Source of the DNA: Streptomyces sp. ISL-98
GTDB taxonomy: Bacteria > Actinomycetota > Actinomycetes > Streptomycetales > Streptomycetaceae
Direction: 5' to 3'
Length of the DNA: 64,000 nt
Assembly: GCF_018614055.1 (NCBI RefSeq)
Contig: NZ_JAGGPB010000032.1
Span: 1-64,000 of the forward strand
Shown here piece by piece: positions 17,457 to 28,250 of the stretch (positions are counted from its first letter, which is position 1; each line of letters begins with the position of its first letter). Both the position numbers and the translations under genes were made by a program. The notes beneath the pieces are model-generated. The model saw nothing but the letters and a program-made list of their open reading frames with translations. It was not told where the DNA came from and made no database searches.

Positions 17457-17495
17457 ACTTCGCCCGGAATCTCCCGATGGGATTCCGGGCGAAGT
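17457..17495 (+). terminator. Hairpin downstream of the efflux operon
   Basis: A perfect 15-bp inverted repeat (17457-17471 with 17481-17495) around a 9-base loop, located 95 bases past the permease stop and before the isocitrate dehydrogenase gene. No T-tract. It would separate the two transcription units. Confidence 0.7.
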
Positions 17496-17629
17496 TGCGT
17501 GTGCCGCAGCCGCCACACGCGCTGCTGCCCCCCGGTCTGCCATCCGCGGGGGCAGGCCCCTGTCGATAGGGGGGCGATCACGAGATATCTTGATGTCGAG
17601 CAATGTTGCAGACGTGGAGCGGAGCACCG

Positions 17630-19849
<2,220 letters not shown>

Positions 19850-19857
19850 CACAAGCC

Positions 19858-19910
19858 GCGGACGGGGGGCGGTCACGCCGCACAGGCGACCGCCCTCCGT
19901 CCGCTTTTTT
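19858..19910 (+). terminator. Intrinsic terminator of icd
   Basis: A 17-bp stem with one G-U pair (19858-19874 with 19888-19904) followed directly by six T residues, 8 bases after the icd stop. This is a textbook Rho-independent terminator, and the only one in the window with a T-tract. Confidence 0.95.
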
Positions 19911-19952
19911 GCGTTCTGCTCTTTGCCTTCTGCTTTTATGCGTCTACGTCGT

Positions 19953-22169
19953 TCAGGCCGTGGTCAGTTCGTAGAAGCCCCTGCCGAACGTGGCCGCCAC
20001 CAGGCGGTGGTGCCCGGCGTCGTACTCGATGTCGTCCACCGGAACCGCGGGCATGCCCCGGCCCAGGCGCAGCCACTGCCTGCCGCCTGTCGCGGACGTG
20101 AACACGCCCTGGTCGGTGGCGGCGTACAGGAGCTTGCCGCGCCCGATGACGAGGTCGTTGACGGGTGCGTCCGGCAGGTTGCCCGACAGGTCCTTCCAGT
20201 GCTTGCCGCCGTCCGTGCTGCCGTACACATGCGCCAGACCCGACCCGGCACGGTAGGCGGAGTGGGTCGTGTACACCCGGTCGGGATCGGCCGGGTCGAC
20301 GACGACCCGGGTCACCCAGGGGCGGCCCTCGGCCAGCTTCGTCCAGGTCGCGCCCAGGTCCTTGGTGACCCAGACGCGGCCGTCGTCGGTGCCGGCGTAC
20401 ACGGTGCGGCCGTCGCCCCCCGGGGCGATCGAGGTGATGGTCCCGTAATTGGTGTAGATCGGGTCGGGACCCGGGCCGCCGGACAGATCGGGGCTGATGG
20501 GCTGCCAGGTCGCGCCGCCGTCCGTGGAGCGGTTGAGCACCTCGGAGCCGTAGTAGAGGATCTTCGGGTCGCGGGGGTCGAAGACGACGGGCGTGAACCA
20601 GTTGCGCCGTTTGAAGGTGGTCTTGTCGGCGAAGTACGTGAGGGTGTCGCCGCCGTCGGTGGACCGGAAGCAGTTGCCGTACTGGTAGCAGGCGAAGACA
20701 TTGTTCACGTCGGTCGGGTTGATGAGGTTCTCCTCCCCGTCCCCGCCGAGGTACTCGTTGAAGCCGTCCCCGCCCCAGGACCGCAGCGAACCGTTGTCCT
20801 GGGCTCCGCCGGAGATGCGTGAGGTGTCCTGCGGGCTGATCGCCGCGCTGTAGAGCTGGGTGTACGGCTCGTGGCGGGCCTTGACCCACCCGCCGTCCCC
20901 GTTCGCGTCGGAGCGGTAGACCCCGCCGTCATTGCCCAGGTAGACGCGGCCGGGTCGGCGCGGGTCCCACACCATGGCGTGCTGGTCCACATGGATGCTG
21001 CTGTCGTCGTACGTCCAGGTGGCCCCGGCGTCCTTGGTGGTCATCAGCGGGACGCCGGCCACATGCACATGACGGGCGTCCGCCGGGTCGGCCCAGATCT
21101 TCCCGAACCACCAGCCGAACGACGACTGCGACCCGGTGAGGTTCGCGTCCGCCGGGGTCCGGCTCCAGTTGTCGCCGCCGTCGGTGGAGGCGTAGAAGCC
21201 CTCGAAGGGACCGCTGCTCTTGTTGACGATGGCGTAGACCCGTGTCCCCGCGACAGCGAGTCCGATCCGCCCCACGTCAGGGCCCTGCGCGGGCAGCCCG
21301 CCGCCGAGCCGCTGCCAGGTCTTGCCGCCGTCGCCGCTGCGGAAGACGCCGGAGCCCACGCCGCCGTAGGTGCGCAGTTGGGGCGTGCGGCGGTGGTCCC
21401 ACATCACGGCGTACAGATTCTTGCCCTGGACGACCACTTCGGTGGCGCCGGTGAACTCATTGGCCCCGGTGAGGATCCGCTGCCAGGTCTTGCCGGCGTC
21501 GTCCGACCGGTAGACGCCCCGGTCGCCGCCGCCGTTGTAGAGCGATCCGGCCGCGGCGACGTAGAGGCGGCGCGGATTGCCGGGGTCCACCGTGATCGCG
21601 CTGATGGCACCTGAGTCGCGCAGCCCGATCGAGCGCCAGTGGGCGCCGCCGTCGGTGCTGCGGTAGATGCCCGTTCCCTCGTAAGTGATGCTGCCGCCAC
21701 CGGGGTTGGCCTCGCCGGTCCCGGCGTACAGGGCGCCGTCGGGCCCCGTGGCGACCGCGCCCATGGCCTGCGTCCAGCTGTCGGGCCACGCGGACTCGAA
21801 GGTCTGCCCGGCGTCCGTGCTGCGCCATATCCCGCCGCTGGCCGCTGCGGCGTACACGGTGTCGGCGCGTTTGGGGTCGAGCGCCAGCGAGACGATCCGG
21901 CCGCCGATGTTCGTCGGGCCGACCGACTTCCAGCGCCCGCCGGCGGTGGGCAGTTGACGCGCCTGCGCTGCGGCGTCCTCGTGGGCGTGGCGCGGAATCG
22001 ACTGCCCCGGCAAGGTCTTCTGCAGGTACCGGTACTCGGCCGGCGCCGAGGGGCCGCGCACGGGCCGGTAGACGTCGGGCGGACCCGGGGGCGCCGCGAC
22101 TGCCGGCGCCCCGATCAATAAGGCGCCCGCGAGCGGGGCGAGGACAAGGTGAAGCAGACGTCTGTGCAT
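19953..22169 (-). CDS. Secreted Asp-box (BNR/sortilin-like) beta-propeller protein
   Basis: 738 residues. I chose the ATG at 22169, spaced well from an AGAGG site; a GTG six bases earlier is possible. A signal peptide (MHRRLLHLVLAPLAGALLIG then AVAAP) is followed by about ten repeats carrying Asp-box motifs of the S-x-D-x-G-x-T/H-W type (STDAGQTF, STDGGAHW, SDDAGKTW, STDGGDNW, STDGGATW). These mark seven- or ten-bladed propellers as in VPS10/sortilin and xyloglucanase-like proteins. No catalytic residues can be assigned, so an enzyme role is unproven. It follows the secreted ceramidase gene on the same strand, 118 bases downstream, and may be co-expressed with it. Confidence 0.9.
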   Translation of the reverse strand: MHRRLLHLVLAPLAGALLIGAPAVAAPPGPPDVYRPVRGPSAPAEYRYLQKTLPGQSIPRHAHEDAAAQARQLPTAGGRWKSVGPTNIGGRIVSLALDPKRADTVYAAAASGGIWRSTDAGQTFESAWPDSWTQAMGAVATGPDGALYAGTGEANPGGGSITYEGTGIYRSTDGGAHWRSIGLRDSGAISAITVDPGNPRRLYVAAAGSLYNGGGDRGVYRSDDAGKTWQRILTGANEFTGATEVVVQGKNLYAVMWDHRRTPQLRTYGGVGSGVFRSGDGGKTWQRLGGGLPAQGPDVGRIGLAVAGTRVYAIVNKSSGPFEGFYASTDGGDNWSRTPADANLTGSQSSFGWWFGKIWADPADARHVHVAGVPLMTTKDAGATWTYDDSSIHVDQHAMVWDPRRPGRVYLGNDGGVYRSDANGDGGWVKARHEPYTQLYSAAISPQDTSRISGGAQDNGSLRSWGGDGFNEYLGGDGEENLINPTDVNNVFACYQYGNCFRSTDGGDTLTYFADKTTFKRRNWFTPVVFDPRDPKILYYGSEVLNRSTDGGATWQPISPDLSGGPGPDPIYTNYGTITSIAPGGDGRTVYAGTDDGRVWVTKDLGATWTKLAEGRPWVTRVVVDPADPDRVYTTHSAYRAGSGLAHVYGSTDGGKHWKDLSGNLPDAPVNDLVIGRGKLLYAATDQGVFTSATGGRQWLRLGRGMPAVPVDDIEYDAGHHRLVAATFGRGFYELTTA

Positions 22170-22181
22170 GGGCACCCTCTT

Positions 22182-22211
22182 CTCGGCATGGCCACTTCAA
22201 ACCGTGCCGAG
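22182..22211. promoter_or_regulatory. Hairpin carrying a repeated GGTTTGAAGT element in the propeller gene leader
   Basis: A 10-bp stem with one wobble pair (22182-22191 with 22202-22211). The loop region contains ACTTCAAACC at 22194-22203. The same ten bases in the same orientation occur at 24380-24389, just before the ceramidase gene. It could be a terminator for the ceramidase transcript or a leader/operator for the propeller gene. Confidence 0.4.
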
Positions 22212-22287
22212 GTTACGAGAGACCGCCGCCGCGCAACAGAAGGCCGCGCGCTCTGCCACGCCGTCGGGACGCCGGGTGCCGCCCGGG

Positions 22288-24369
22288 TCAGTCCTTGACC
22301 TCGAACGTGCGGGACGTCGCCGTGAACGGGCCGATCCCACCGAGGACGTTCCTGGCGTCGCCGTGGTAGCGGATCCGGTAGCTGCCCGGCTCCGCATCGG
22401 CCGGAATGTCCCAGGTCACGGTCGTCCGCGAAGCCGTGAGGCCCTCGCGCTTCCAGCGGAATTTCGTCGACCAGTCGCCGTCGTCGGCGACGCGACGCCA
22501 GTTCGAGCCGTCCAGGCGCTGCACTTCGAGGTAAGTGCCGTTCCGGTGCAGGTTGTTGTTCGGATGCGCGCCGACGAACACCGCCGCGGCCTGCTGCCCA
22601 CCGGAGTAGGAGGCGGCGGGCTCGGTCAGTACGTCGCCGAACCGCCGGCCCAGCGGTGGGGTGTCGGGCCCGTTGTCCGGCTGCCGGAAGAGCTGGCGGC
22701 CCGACAGGTCCGGTGGAACGGACCCGCGTGGGACCGGCTCACCCGCGCGCATCGAGGTGGCCAGCCCGGCGGCGGTCTGCTGGAGAGCGGGCAGCTCCCA
22801 GCGGCCGAAGAGCGTACTGCCGCCCTCATACTGCTGCTTGTCGTACTCCTCGGGCGTGGTCACGTAATGCATGTACGCATTGCTGTACCCGGCCACGAGG
22901 ACGTTTTTGATGTCGGCGCCGACGATCTCCGCCACTGTCCGCCGCAGACGCAGCCCCGCGACGACGGTGACCTCACCGGGGACACCCACGAGGTAGAGCC
23001 CGCCGATGCGGACCAGCTGGACGGGAACCTGCTCCTGCACCCAGGGGTAGACCGCGTTCATCCCGCCGATAGGCACCACGATGCCCTTCGGGGACTGGCA
23101 CTGTTTCAACTCCTCGTCCGCGCCGTAGAGGACGGTCTTCGAGACCGCGTCCCACACCGGGTTCTCGCCCTCCTTGAAGACCGGGAAGGCCGGGCCGTCC
23201 TCGGTGCTGCCCGCGGCCATGGCGGCCCCGATCGCCGGCTTGCAGGTGCGGTGCTCCCTGCCGTCGCCGGTGAATGCCGGGCCGACCGTGGTGTTCGCCA
23301 GGTCGACGTAGGTGAGCCGGGAGTCGACCGCCCCGTCGAGCCGCTGTCCCGTGTCGTCGAGCTGGTCGTGTGCCGCGTCGTACTGGCGGAGTCCGATCTC
23401 CCGGGTGCTCTCGAACTCGGTGGCGGGCAGCTCGTCGGCCGGTTTCAGCGCGATGTTCGGGGACATGTCGCCGGCGTTGGTCTGTGCGAAGGCGGAGACG
23501 AAGTCCGGTTCGGCGTCGGCGAGGTAGTCGACGTGGGCGCTCTCGCGCTCCCACCGGTAGGCGGCGTACCCCTTGTTGTCCGAACTGATCAGCTTGTTCT
23601 CGCCGGTCATCGAGGTGTTGTGGGTGGGGAACCAGTTGATCGCGCCCACCGGGCGGCCGCCCCGCTCGATGCGCAGCAGTGAGGTCTGCGGGTCACGCGC
23701 CTCGGGGAAGAACTCCTTGTCCCGCCGGTTGTTGTCGAACGCGGTCCTGGAGCGGTTGACGTTGGCATGGTGCAGCTCGCCGTGGGTGAGGGTGAGCGAG
23801 GCGGGAGCGAGGTCGGCCTGCGCGCGCGTCACCGACTCCACCATGCCGTCCGTGATCGCCGCGAAGGTCTTCTCGTGGTAGCCCTTCGTGGTGAGGTTGT
23901 AGAGCAGGTGGTGCGAGTAACCGCCGGGCCCCGAGTGCGAGTGCGTTGCCGTGATCAGCACGTTCTGCTCGGTGTAGAGGCCGCCGTAGCGCTCGGCCAG
24001 CCGCTTCAGCACCCGCTGGTGCACGCTCTCGAAGATCATCGGCGAGTCGGCGACGATGAGCAGCACGCGCCTGCCGGTCGCCCGGTCGACGATGACGAAC
24101 GACCGCGAACGCAGCCTCGTATGCAGCCCCTCGGCGACCTGGTCGGTCCGGCCGTATCCCATCATCCCCGTCGCGGCCACTTCCCCGGTCGCGTCGGCGA
24201 TCCCGCGGCCCACGAGGTACGGCTCGGCGGCGGGCGTGGGCGTCGAGTCCTCCGCCGCCGCGGGGGCGGCGATGCCCAGCAGGGCGAGGGCGGTGACGAC
24301 GGCGGTCGTACGCCACCGGCTCGGCCGGTGCGCCGGTCCGACAGCGTGCGGCTTCGGGCTCGTGCTCAC
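22288..24369 (-). CDS. Neutral ceramidase, secreted
   Basis: 693 residues, starting at a GTG preceded by GGAGG. A signal peptide with a hydrophobic core (about residues 20-38) is followed by the neutral/alkaline ceramidase catalytic domain (about 48-540) and the C-terminal beta-sandwich domain (about 545-693). The family nucleophile Ser is Ser253 in HNTSM. Zinc site elements THSHSGPGG, THGEL, the Glu of VPGEVTVVAG and the Tyr of the GYSNAYMHYVTTPEEYD region are present. The enzyme hydrolyses the N-acyl bond of ceramide to sphingosine and fatty acid. As Streptomyces is not known to depend on ceramide, the substrate is probably environmental or host lipid. A second paralogue without signal peptide lies at 39395. 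Confidence 0.95.
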   Translation of the reverse strand: MSTSPKPHAVGPAHRPSRWRTTAVVTALALLGIAAPAAAEDSTPTPAAEPYLVGRGIADATGEVAATGMMGYGRTDQVAEGLHTRLRSRSFVIVDRATGRRVLLIVADSPMIFESVHQRVLKRLAERYGGLYTEQNVLITATHSHSGPGGYSHHLLYNLTTKGYHEKTFAAITDGMVESVTRAQADLAPASLTLTHGELHHANVNRSRTAFDNNRRDKEFFPEARDPQTSLLRIERGGRPVGAINWFPTHNTSMTGENKLISSDNKGYAAYRWERESAHVDYLADAEPDFVSAFAQTNAGDMSPNIALKPADELPATEFESTREIGLRQYDAAHDQLDDTGQRLDGAVDSRLTYVDLANTTVGPAFTGDGREHRTCKPAIGAAMAAGSTEDGPAFPVFKEGENPVWDAVSKTVLYGADEELKQCQSPKGIVVPIGGMNAVYPWVQEQVPVQLVRIGGLYLVGVPGEVTVVAGLRLRRTVAEIVGADIKNVLVAGYSNAYMHYVTTPEEYDKQQYEGGSTLFGRWELPALQQTAAGLATSMRAGEPVPRGSVPPDLSGRQLFRQPDNGPDTPPLGRRFGDVLTEPAASYSGGQQAAAVFVGAHPNNNLHRNGTYLEVQRLDGSNWRRVADDGDWSTKFRWKREGLTASRTTVTWDIPADAEPGSYRIRYHGDARNVLGGIGPFTATSRTFEVKD

Positions 24370-24379
24370 CGGGCCTCCG

Positions 24380-24412
24380 ACTTCAAACCTGAGAGAGTTT
24401 CAGCTTTGAAGT
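24380..24412. promoter_or_regulatory. Long imperfect palindrome before the ceramidase gene, candidate operator
   Basis: Arms of 13 bases (ACTTCAAA-c-CTGA and TCAG-c-TTTGAAGT) are symmetric at 12 positions, with a 7-base centre, ending 11 bases before the ceramidase GTG. One arm repeats the ten-base element found before the propeller gene at 22194. It is more AT-rich than its surroundings. Which protein binds is unknown. Confidence 0.5.
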
Positions 24413-24493
24413 TAGCATCGTGCTCATGACAACCTCAAGACCTCGGATCGGCCCGCACATGTCGGTTGCTGCCGCTGCTGCTTGCGGTCCCCG

Positions 24494-25144
24494 TCAGACG
24501 CGTTCCCGTACGTCCGCCGCGACTTCCCTGTCCAGCGCCGCCCGCACCAGCGCCGCCGCCAGCACGGCCGGGCCGCGGTCGTCCGCCAGGGCGGCCAGCT
24601 TGTCCGGCGACTTGGGCAGGCCGAGGCGTTCCGCGCCCTGAAGCGCCTTGTTGTCGATGTACGGCGCGGCCTCCGGCCACACGGCCTGCGCCTCGCGCAG
24701 GAAGATGTCCGCACCGGCCGGGCCCATGCCCGGGGCCCGGCGCAGCCTTGTCCGCAGCTCGTCGAGATCGCCGTCGGCCTCCTCGCGCAGGCGACGCAGG
24801 TCGCCGCCGTACTCGTCCAGCAGCAGTTGCGCCGCGTCGCCGAGCTGGGTCGCGGTCCGTTCGTCGTAGCGCCGGTAGCCGCCCTCGCCGAGGGCGTCGA
24901 CGCGCTGCTGCCAGGTCGCGTCCGCCATCTTGCGCGGAGTGCGCATGCCGTGGTCGAACAGCGCACGTGCCGCGGCCACCGCCACGGATGCGCGGATGCG
25001 GGCGCTGAGGAGATGGCTCAGGACGAGGAGCTGATAGAGCGGCTGCGGGGTGTCGCGCAGGCTGATGCCCGCCTCGTCGGCGTAGGTCTCGCCGTACTCG
25101 TCGAGCAGGGCTTCCACCGTCTTGCGGTCCTTGCGGTCGGTCAT
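24494..25144 (-). CDS. HhH-GPD (endonuclease III-like) DNA glycosylase family protein
   Basis: 216 residues. It has the all-helical HhH-GPD fold signature: LSHLLSARIRASVAVAAARALF near residue 35, then a helix-hairpin-helix motif PGMGPAGADIF and the acidic residue in YIDNKALQ that matches the catalytic Asp of this superfamily. The Lys used by bifunctional lyases is replaced in the hairpin, and the C-terminal iron-sulphur cysteines of Nth are absent, so at most a monofunctional glycosylase is expected. The start overlaps the stop of the upstream LigD-type phosphoesterase gene (ATGA), tying it to DNA end or base repair. Confidence 0.85.
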   Translation of the reverse strand: MTDRKDRKTVEALLDEYGETYADEAGISLRDTPQPLYQLLVLSHLLSARIRASVAVAAARALFDHGMRTPRKMADATWQQRVDALGEGGYRRYDERTATQLGDAAQLLLDEYGGDLRRLREEADGDLDELRTRLRRAPGMGPAGADIFLREAQAVWPEAAPYIDNKALQGAERLGLPKSPDKLAALADDRGPAVLAAALVRAALDREVAADVRERV

Positions 25145-25794
25145 GACGGCTCTCCCGGTTCTCGCGGCAGGTCTGCCGGTTCCTCGGCGGCGACCTGGCG
25201 CAGGGTGCGCCCCGTACGGGCCGAACGGGCGCGGTTCGGGTCCGGCGTACCCGGTTTGCCGTGGACGGCCCGCTTGTCGTTGGCCTTGATCAGCAGCCAC
25301 GCTTCCTCGCCGGGCTCGTCGCCCTCGTGGCCGCCCCGGAAGCGGGTGAGGGCGAACTCGCCGTGCAGCTTGGTCCCGTCGAGCCGGAAGGTGGCGTGCC
25401 CCTTCTCCAGGGATTCGTCGAACGGTACGGGCCTGCCCAGTCGGTCGTGGCTGAGCGGCTCGTACGTGCCCTGGTCCCAGACGATGACCGTGCCGCCGCC
25501 GTACTCGCCGCTCGGAATGACGCCCTCGAACTCGCGGTACTCCAGCGGATGGTCCTCCGTCGGCACGGCCAGCCGCCTGTCATGCGGGTTCTCCGAGGGG
25601 CCGCGCGGCACGGCCCACGACTTCAGTACGCCGTCCACTTCCAGCCGGAAGTCGAAGTGCATGCGGCGCGCGTCATGGATCTGCACGACGAAGCGCGGGG
25701 CGTCGCCCGCCGGCTCGCCGTCGCCGCGTGGCTCCGAGGTCGTGTCGAAGTGCCGCTTGCCGCGGTAGGTCCGCAGCGTGTCGTCGTCCTTCAC
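25141..25794 (-). CDS. Stand-alone LigD-type 3'-phosphoesterase domain protein
   Basis: 217 residues from a GTG at 25794. The core (about residues 28-165) matches the phosphoesterase domain of bacterial ligase D. It keeps the metal-binding residues His and Asp in QIHDARRMHFDFRLE, the RGPS turn and His in EDHPLEY, plus the EFEGVIPSGEYGGGTVIVWD block. This domain trims 3'-phosphate and 3'-ribonucleotide ends before non-homologous end joining. No ligase, polymerase or Ku gene is in the window, so it works separately or with distant partners. It is coupled to the HhH-GPD gene by a 4-base overlap. Confidence 0.93.
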   Translation of the reverse strand: MKDDDTLRTYRGKRHFDTTSEPRGDGEPAGDAPRFVVQIHDARRMHFDFRLEVDGVLKSWAVPRGPSENPHDRRLAVPTEDHPLEYREFEGVIPSGEYGGGTVIVWDQGTYEPLSHDRLGRPVPFDESLEKGHATFRLDGTKLHGEFALTRFRGGHEGDEPGEEAWLLIKANDKRAVHGKPGTPDPNRARSARTGRTLRQVAAEEPADLPREPGEPS

Positions 25795-25891
25795 GGCTGA
25801 GTCCCTTGAGTACCTCTGGTACGGATTCCGTCCGTACCTCCACTGTGCCGCCGCAGGTCACCGAGCGCACAAGGGCTGATTCACCTGCGGG

Positions 25892-26485
25892 TCACTTGCC
25901 TGCGGCGGGGCGGGCGCGTACGTGCATCCGCTCGCCCTGCTTTCCGAACAGGCTGAGGAATTCGACCGGCTCCGCTCCCGCATTGGCCCAGGCGTGCGGC
26001 GTGCGGGTGTCGAACTCGGCGACTTCCCCGGCCGTGAGGACGAAGTCGTGCTCGCCCAGGACGAGCCGCAGTCGGCCGGCCAGGACGTACAGCCACTCGT
26101 AACCCTCGTGCACCCGCTGTTCGAGCTCCCCGCTACCGCCGTGTCCGGGAGGCATGACCTGCTTGTACGCGATCAGGCCGCCGGGTTGGCGGGTCAGCGG
26201 GATGAAGGTCATGCCGTGGCGCGTGAACGGGCGTGGATGGACGCGGGGATCGCCCGTCGCCGGCGCGTCCACGAGTACGTCCAGTTGTACGCCGTGGGCC
26301 CTCGCCAGGGGCAGCAGGAGCTCCAGGGTCGGTTTGCGCTGCCCGGACTCCAGGCGCGAGAGCGTACTGAGGGAGATTCCGGTGGTCTCGCTCAGCTGGG
26401 CCAGGGTGGTGCCGCGTTCCCGGCGCAGCGCCCGCAGGCGCGGTCCCACAGCGGTCAGCACACTCGCGAAGTCGTCGTCTGCCAT
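25892..26485 (-). CDS. XRE-family regulator with C-terminal cupin domain
   Basis: 197 residues. Start set at the ATG at 26485 behind GGAG. An N-terminal helix-turn-helix (about residues 12-70, TLAQLSETTGISLSTLSRLESGQRKP) is joined to a cupin barrel (about 105-190) with the HEGYEWLYVLAGRLRLVLG and TRTPHAWANAG strands. This is the PuuR/MppR-like small-molecule-sensing architecture. It diverges from the flavoprotein-methyltransferase gene; short palindromes TTGCCG-ACC-CGGCAA (26494-26508) and ACAAACTTTGT (26508-26518) between them may be its operator. It probably controls that gene. Confidence 0.93.
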   Translation of the reverse strand: MADDDFASVLTAVGPRLRALRRERGTTLAQLSETTGISLSTLSRLESGQRKPTLELLLPLARAHGVQLDVLVDAPATGDPRVHPRPFTRHGMTFIPLTRQPGGLIAYKQVMPPGHGGSGELEQRVHEGYEWLYVLAGRLRLVLGEHDFVLTAGEVAEFDTRTPHAWANAGAEPVEFLSLFGKQGERMHVRARPAAGK

Positions 26486-26493
26486 CTCTCCAT

Positions 26494-26518
26494 TTGCCGA
26501 CCCGGCAACAAACTTTGT
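26494..26518. promoter_or_regulatory. Two adjacent short palindromes, candidate operator of the XRE-cupin regulator
   Basis: TTGCCG-ACC-CGGCAA at 26494-26508 is directly followed by ACAAACTTTGT at 26508-26518. They sit in the 83-base gap between the divergent regulator (start 26485) and the flavoprotein fusion gene (start 26569). Confidence 0.4.
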
Positions 26519-26568
26519 CAAGCGTCGGGGTCCGGGCGGACCATCTCCCACGAATGGAGGTACCAGAC

Positions 26569-28227
26569 ATGACCGTACAGAGAGAGCAGGCGGCGCAGCA
26601 GGTGCGCTACGACGTCGTGGTCGTCGGTGGTGGCGCCGCGGGGCTGAGCGGCGCACTGACCCTCGCCCGGGCACGCCGCTCGGTGCTGGTGATCGACGCC
26701 GGCCGGCCCCGCAACGCCCCGGCCGCCCACGTCCACGGCTACCTCGCCCGCGAGGGGGCGCCGCCCGCGGAGCTCCTCGCCGAGGGCCGCGCGGAAGTGA
26801 CCGGCTACGGCGGCGAGATCGTGACGGGCAGCGTCGTGACGGCCGAGCGCATGGACGCCGGGGGCTTTCGCGTCGTACTCGAAGACGGGGCCATGGTCGA
26901 GGCGGACCGGCTGCTGGTGACCACCGGCCTGGTCGACGAACTGCCCGAGGTGCCCGGCGTGGCGGAGCGCTGGGGGCGCGAGGTGCTGCACTGCCCGTAC
27001 TGCCACGGCTGGGAGGTGCGCGATCGGCCGATCGGCGTCCTGGCCACCGGGCCGCTCGCGGTGCATCAGGCGCTGCTGTGGCGGCAGTGGAGCACGAACG
27101 TCACTCTCTTCCTGCACACCTGGACGGGTGTGGGCGAGGAGGAGTACGAGCAGCTCGCGGCCCGCGACATCGCCGTGGTGGACGGGCAGGTGACCGGTCT
27201 GGAGATCACCGGCGACCGCCTCACCGGCGTGACCCTGGCCGACAGCCGGACTGTCGGCTGCGAGGCTCTTGTCGTCGCCCCGCTCTTCACCGCACGCGGC
27301 GGCCTCCTGGCCGGCCTGGGCCTTGAGCCGACCGAGCAGGAACGGGACGGACACGTGATCGGCAGCTGCATCGCCGCCGACCCGACCGGTGCGACCGCCG
27401 TGCCTGGCGTGTGGGTGGCCGGCAATGTCGCCAACCTGACGGAACAGGTCATCGGCGCCGCCGGTGCTGGGGTGCGCGCCGCCGCGGCGATCAACGCCGA
27501 CCTCGTCGCCGAGGACACCCGCCGGGCCGTCGCGCACCGGGCCGTCGCACACAGCAGGACATGGGAGGACACATCGATGACAGAGGATGCGAAGTCGGGC
27601 GCGGAGCTCAAGTCGGGCGCGGAGCTCTGGGACGCCCGGTACGCCGAGAGTGACCGCATCTGGAGCGGAAACCCCAATGCTGCCCTGGTCCGTGAAACCA
27701 CCGGCCTGAAGCCGGGCAGGGCCCTGGATCTGGGGTGCGGCGAGGGAGCCGACGCGATCTGGCTCGCACAGCAGGGATGGCGAGTCACCGCCACCGACAT
27801 CTCCGGAATCGCCCTCGGCCGTGCGGCCGGGCACGCGGCAGAGGCGGGAGTGGCCGACCGGATCGACTGGCAGCGGCACGACCTCGGCGAGTCGTTCCCC
27901 GAGGGCGAATTCGACCTGGTATCCGCCCAGTTCCTGCACTCCTGGGGCGAAATGCCACGCGAGAAGATCCTGCGGGCGGCTGCCGAGGCCGTCGCGCCCG
28001 GCGGCGTACTCCTGATCGTCGGACATGCCGGGTACCCGTCGTGGGAGCACAACCACCCTGTCGACGTGCCCTTCCCCACGCCGGATGAGGTTCTCGAAGC
28101 GCTTGAGCTTCCGGACGGGCAGTGGGAGGTGCTGGTCAGCGAAGAACACGAGCGGATCCAGACCCGGCCGGACGGGCAGCCCGGCACCCGTACGGACAAC
28201 ACGCTCAAGGTCCGGCGCACCGGCTAG
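26569..28227 (+). CDS. Fused thioredoxin-reductase-like flavoprotein and SAM-dependent methyltransferase
   Basis: 552 residues, ATG behind GGAGG. Residues 1-325 form a small NAD(P)/FAD oxidoreductase: dinucleotide motif VVVGGGAAGLSGAL, redox pair Cys142-Pro-Tyr-Cys145 in HCPYCHGW, and the closing FAD segment VPGVWVAGNVANLTEQ. The NADPH-binding GxGxxA motif is degenerate (VLATGPLAV), as in ferredoxin- or substrate-driven relatives. Residues about 355-552 form a class I methyltransferase with motif I ALDLGCGEGADAIWLA and an acidic end of strand 2 (ATDIS). The linker has an in-frame ATG (residue 337) preceded by its own GGAGG. Such fusions are known in actinobacteria; the substrate is not. The XRE-cupin regulator is divergent. 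Confidence 0.92.
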   Translation: MTVQREQAAQQVRYDVVVVGGGAAGLSGALTLARARRSVLVIDAGRPRNAPAAHVHGYLAREGAPPAELLAEGRAEVTGYGGEIVTGSVVTAERMDAGGFRVVLEDGAMVEADRLLVTTGLVDELPEVPGVAERWGREVLHCPYCHGWEVRDRPIGVLATGPLAVHQALLWRQWSTNVTLFLHTWTGVGEEEYEQLAARDIAVVDGQVTGLEITGDRLTGVTLADSRTVGCEALVVAPLFTARGGLLAGLGLEPTEQERDGHVIGSCIAADPTGATAVPGVWVAGNVANLTEQVIGAAGAGVRAAAAINADLVAEDTRRAVAHRAVAHSRTWEDTSMTEDAKSGAELKSGAELWDARYAESDRIWSGNPNAALVRETTGLKPGRALDLGCGEGADAIWLAQQGWRVTATDISGIALGRAAGHAAEAGVADRIDWQRHDLGESFPEGEFDLVSAQFLHSWGEMPREKILRAAAEAVAPGGVLLIVGHAGYPSWEHNHPVDVPFPTPDEVLEALELPDGQWEVLVSEEHERIQTRPDGQPGTRTDNTLKVRRTG

Positions 28228-28250
28228 ACCTCTGGGTCAGGGCCGATAGG

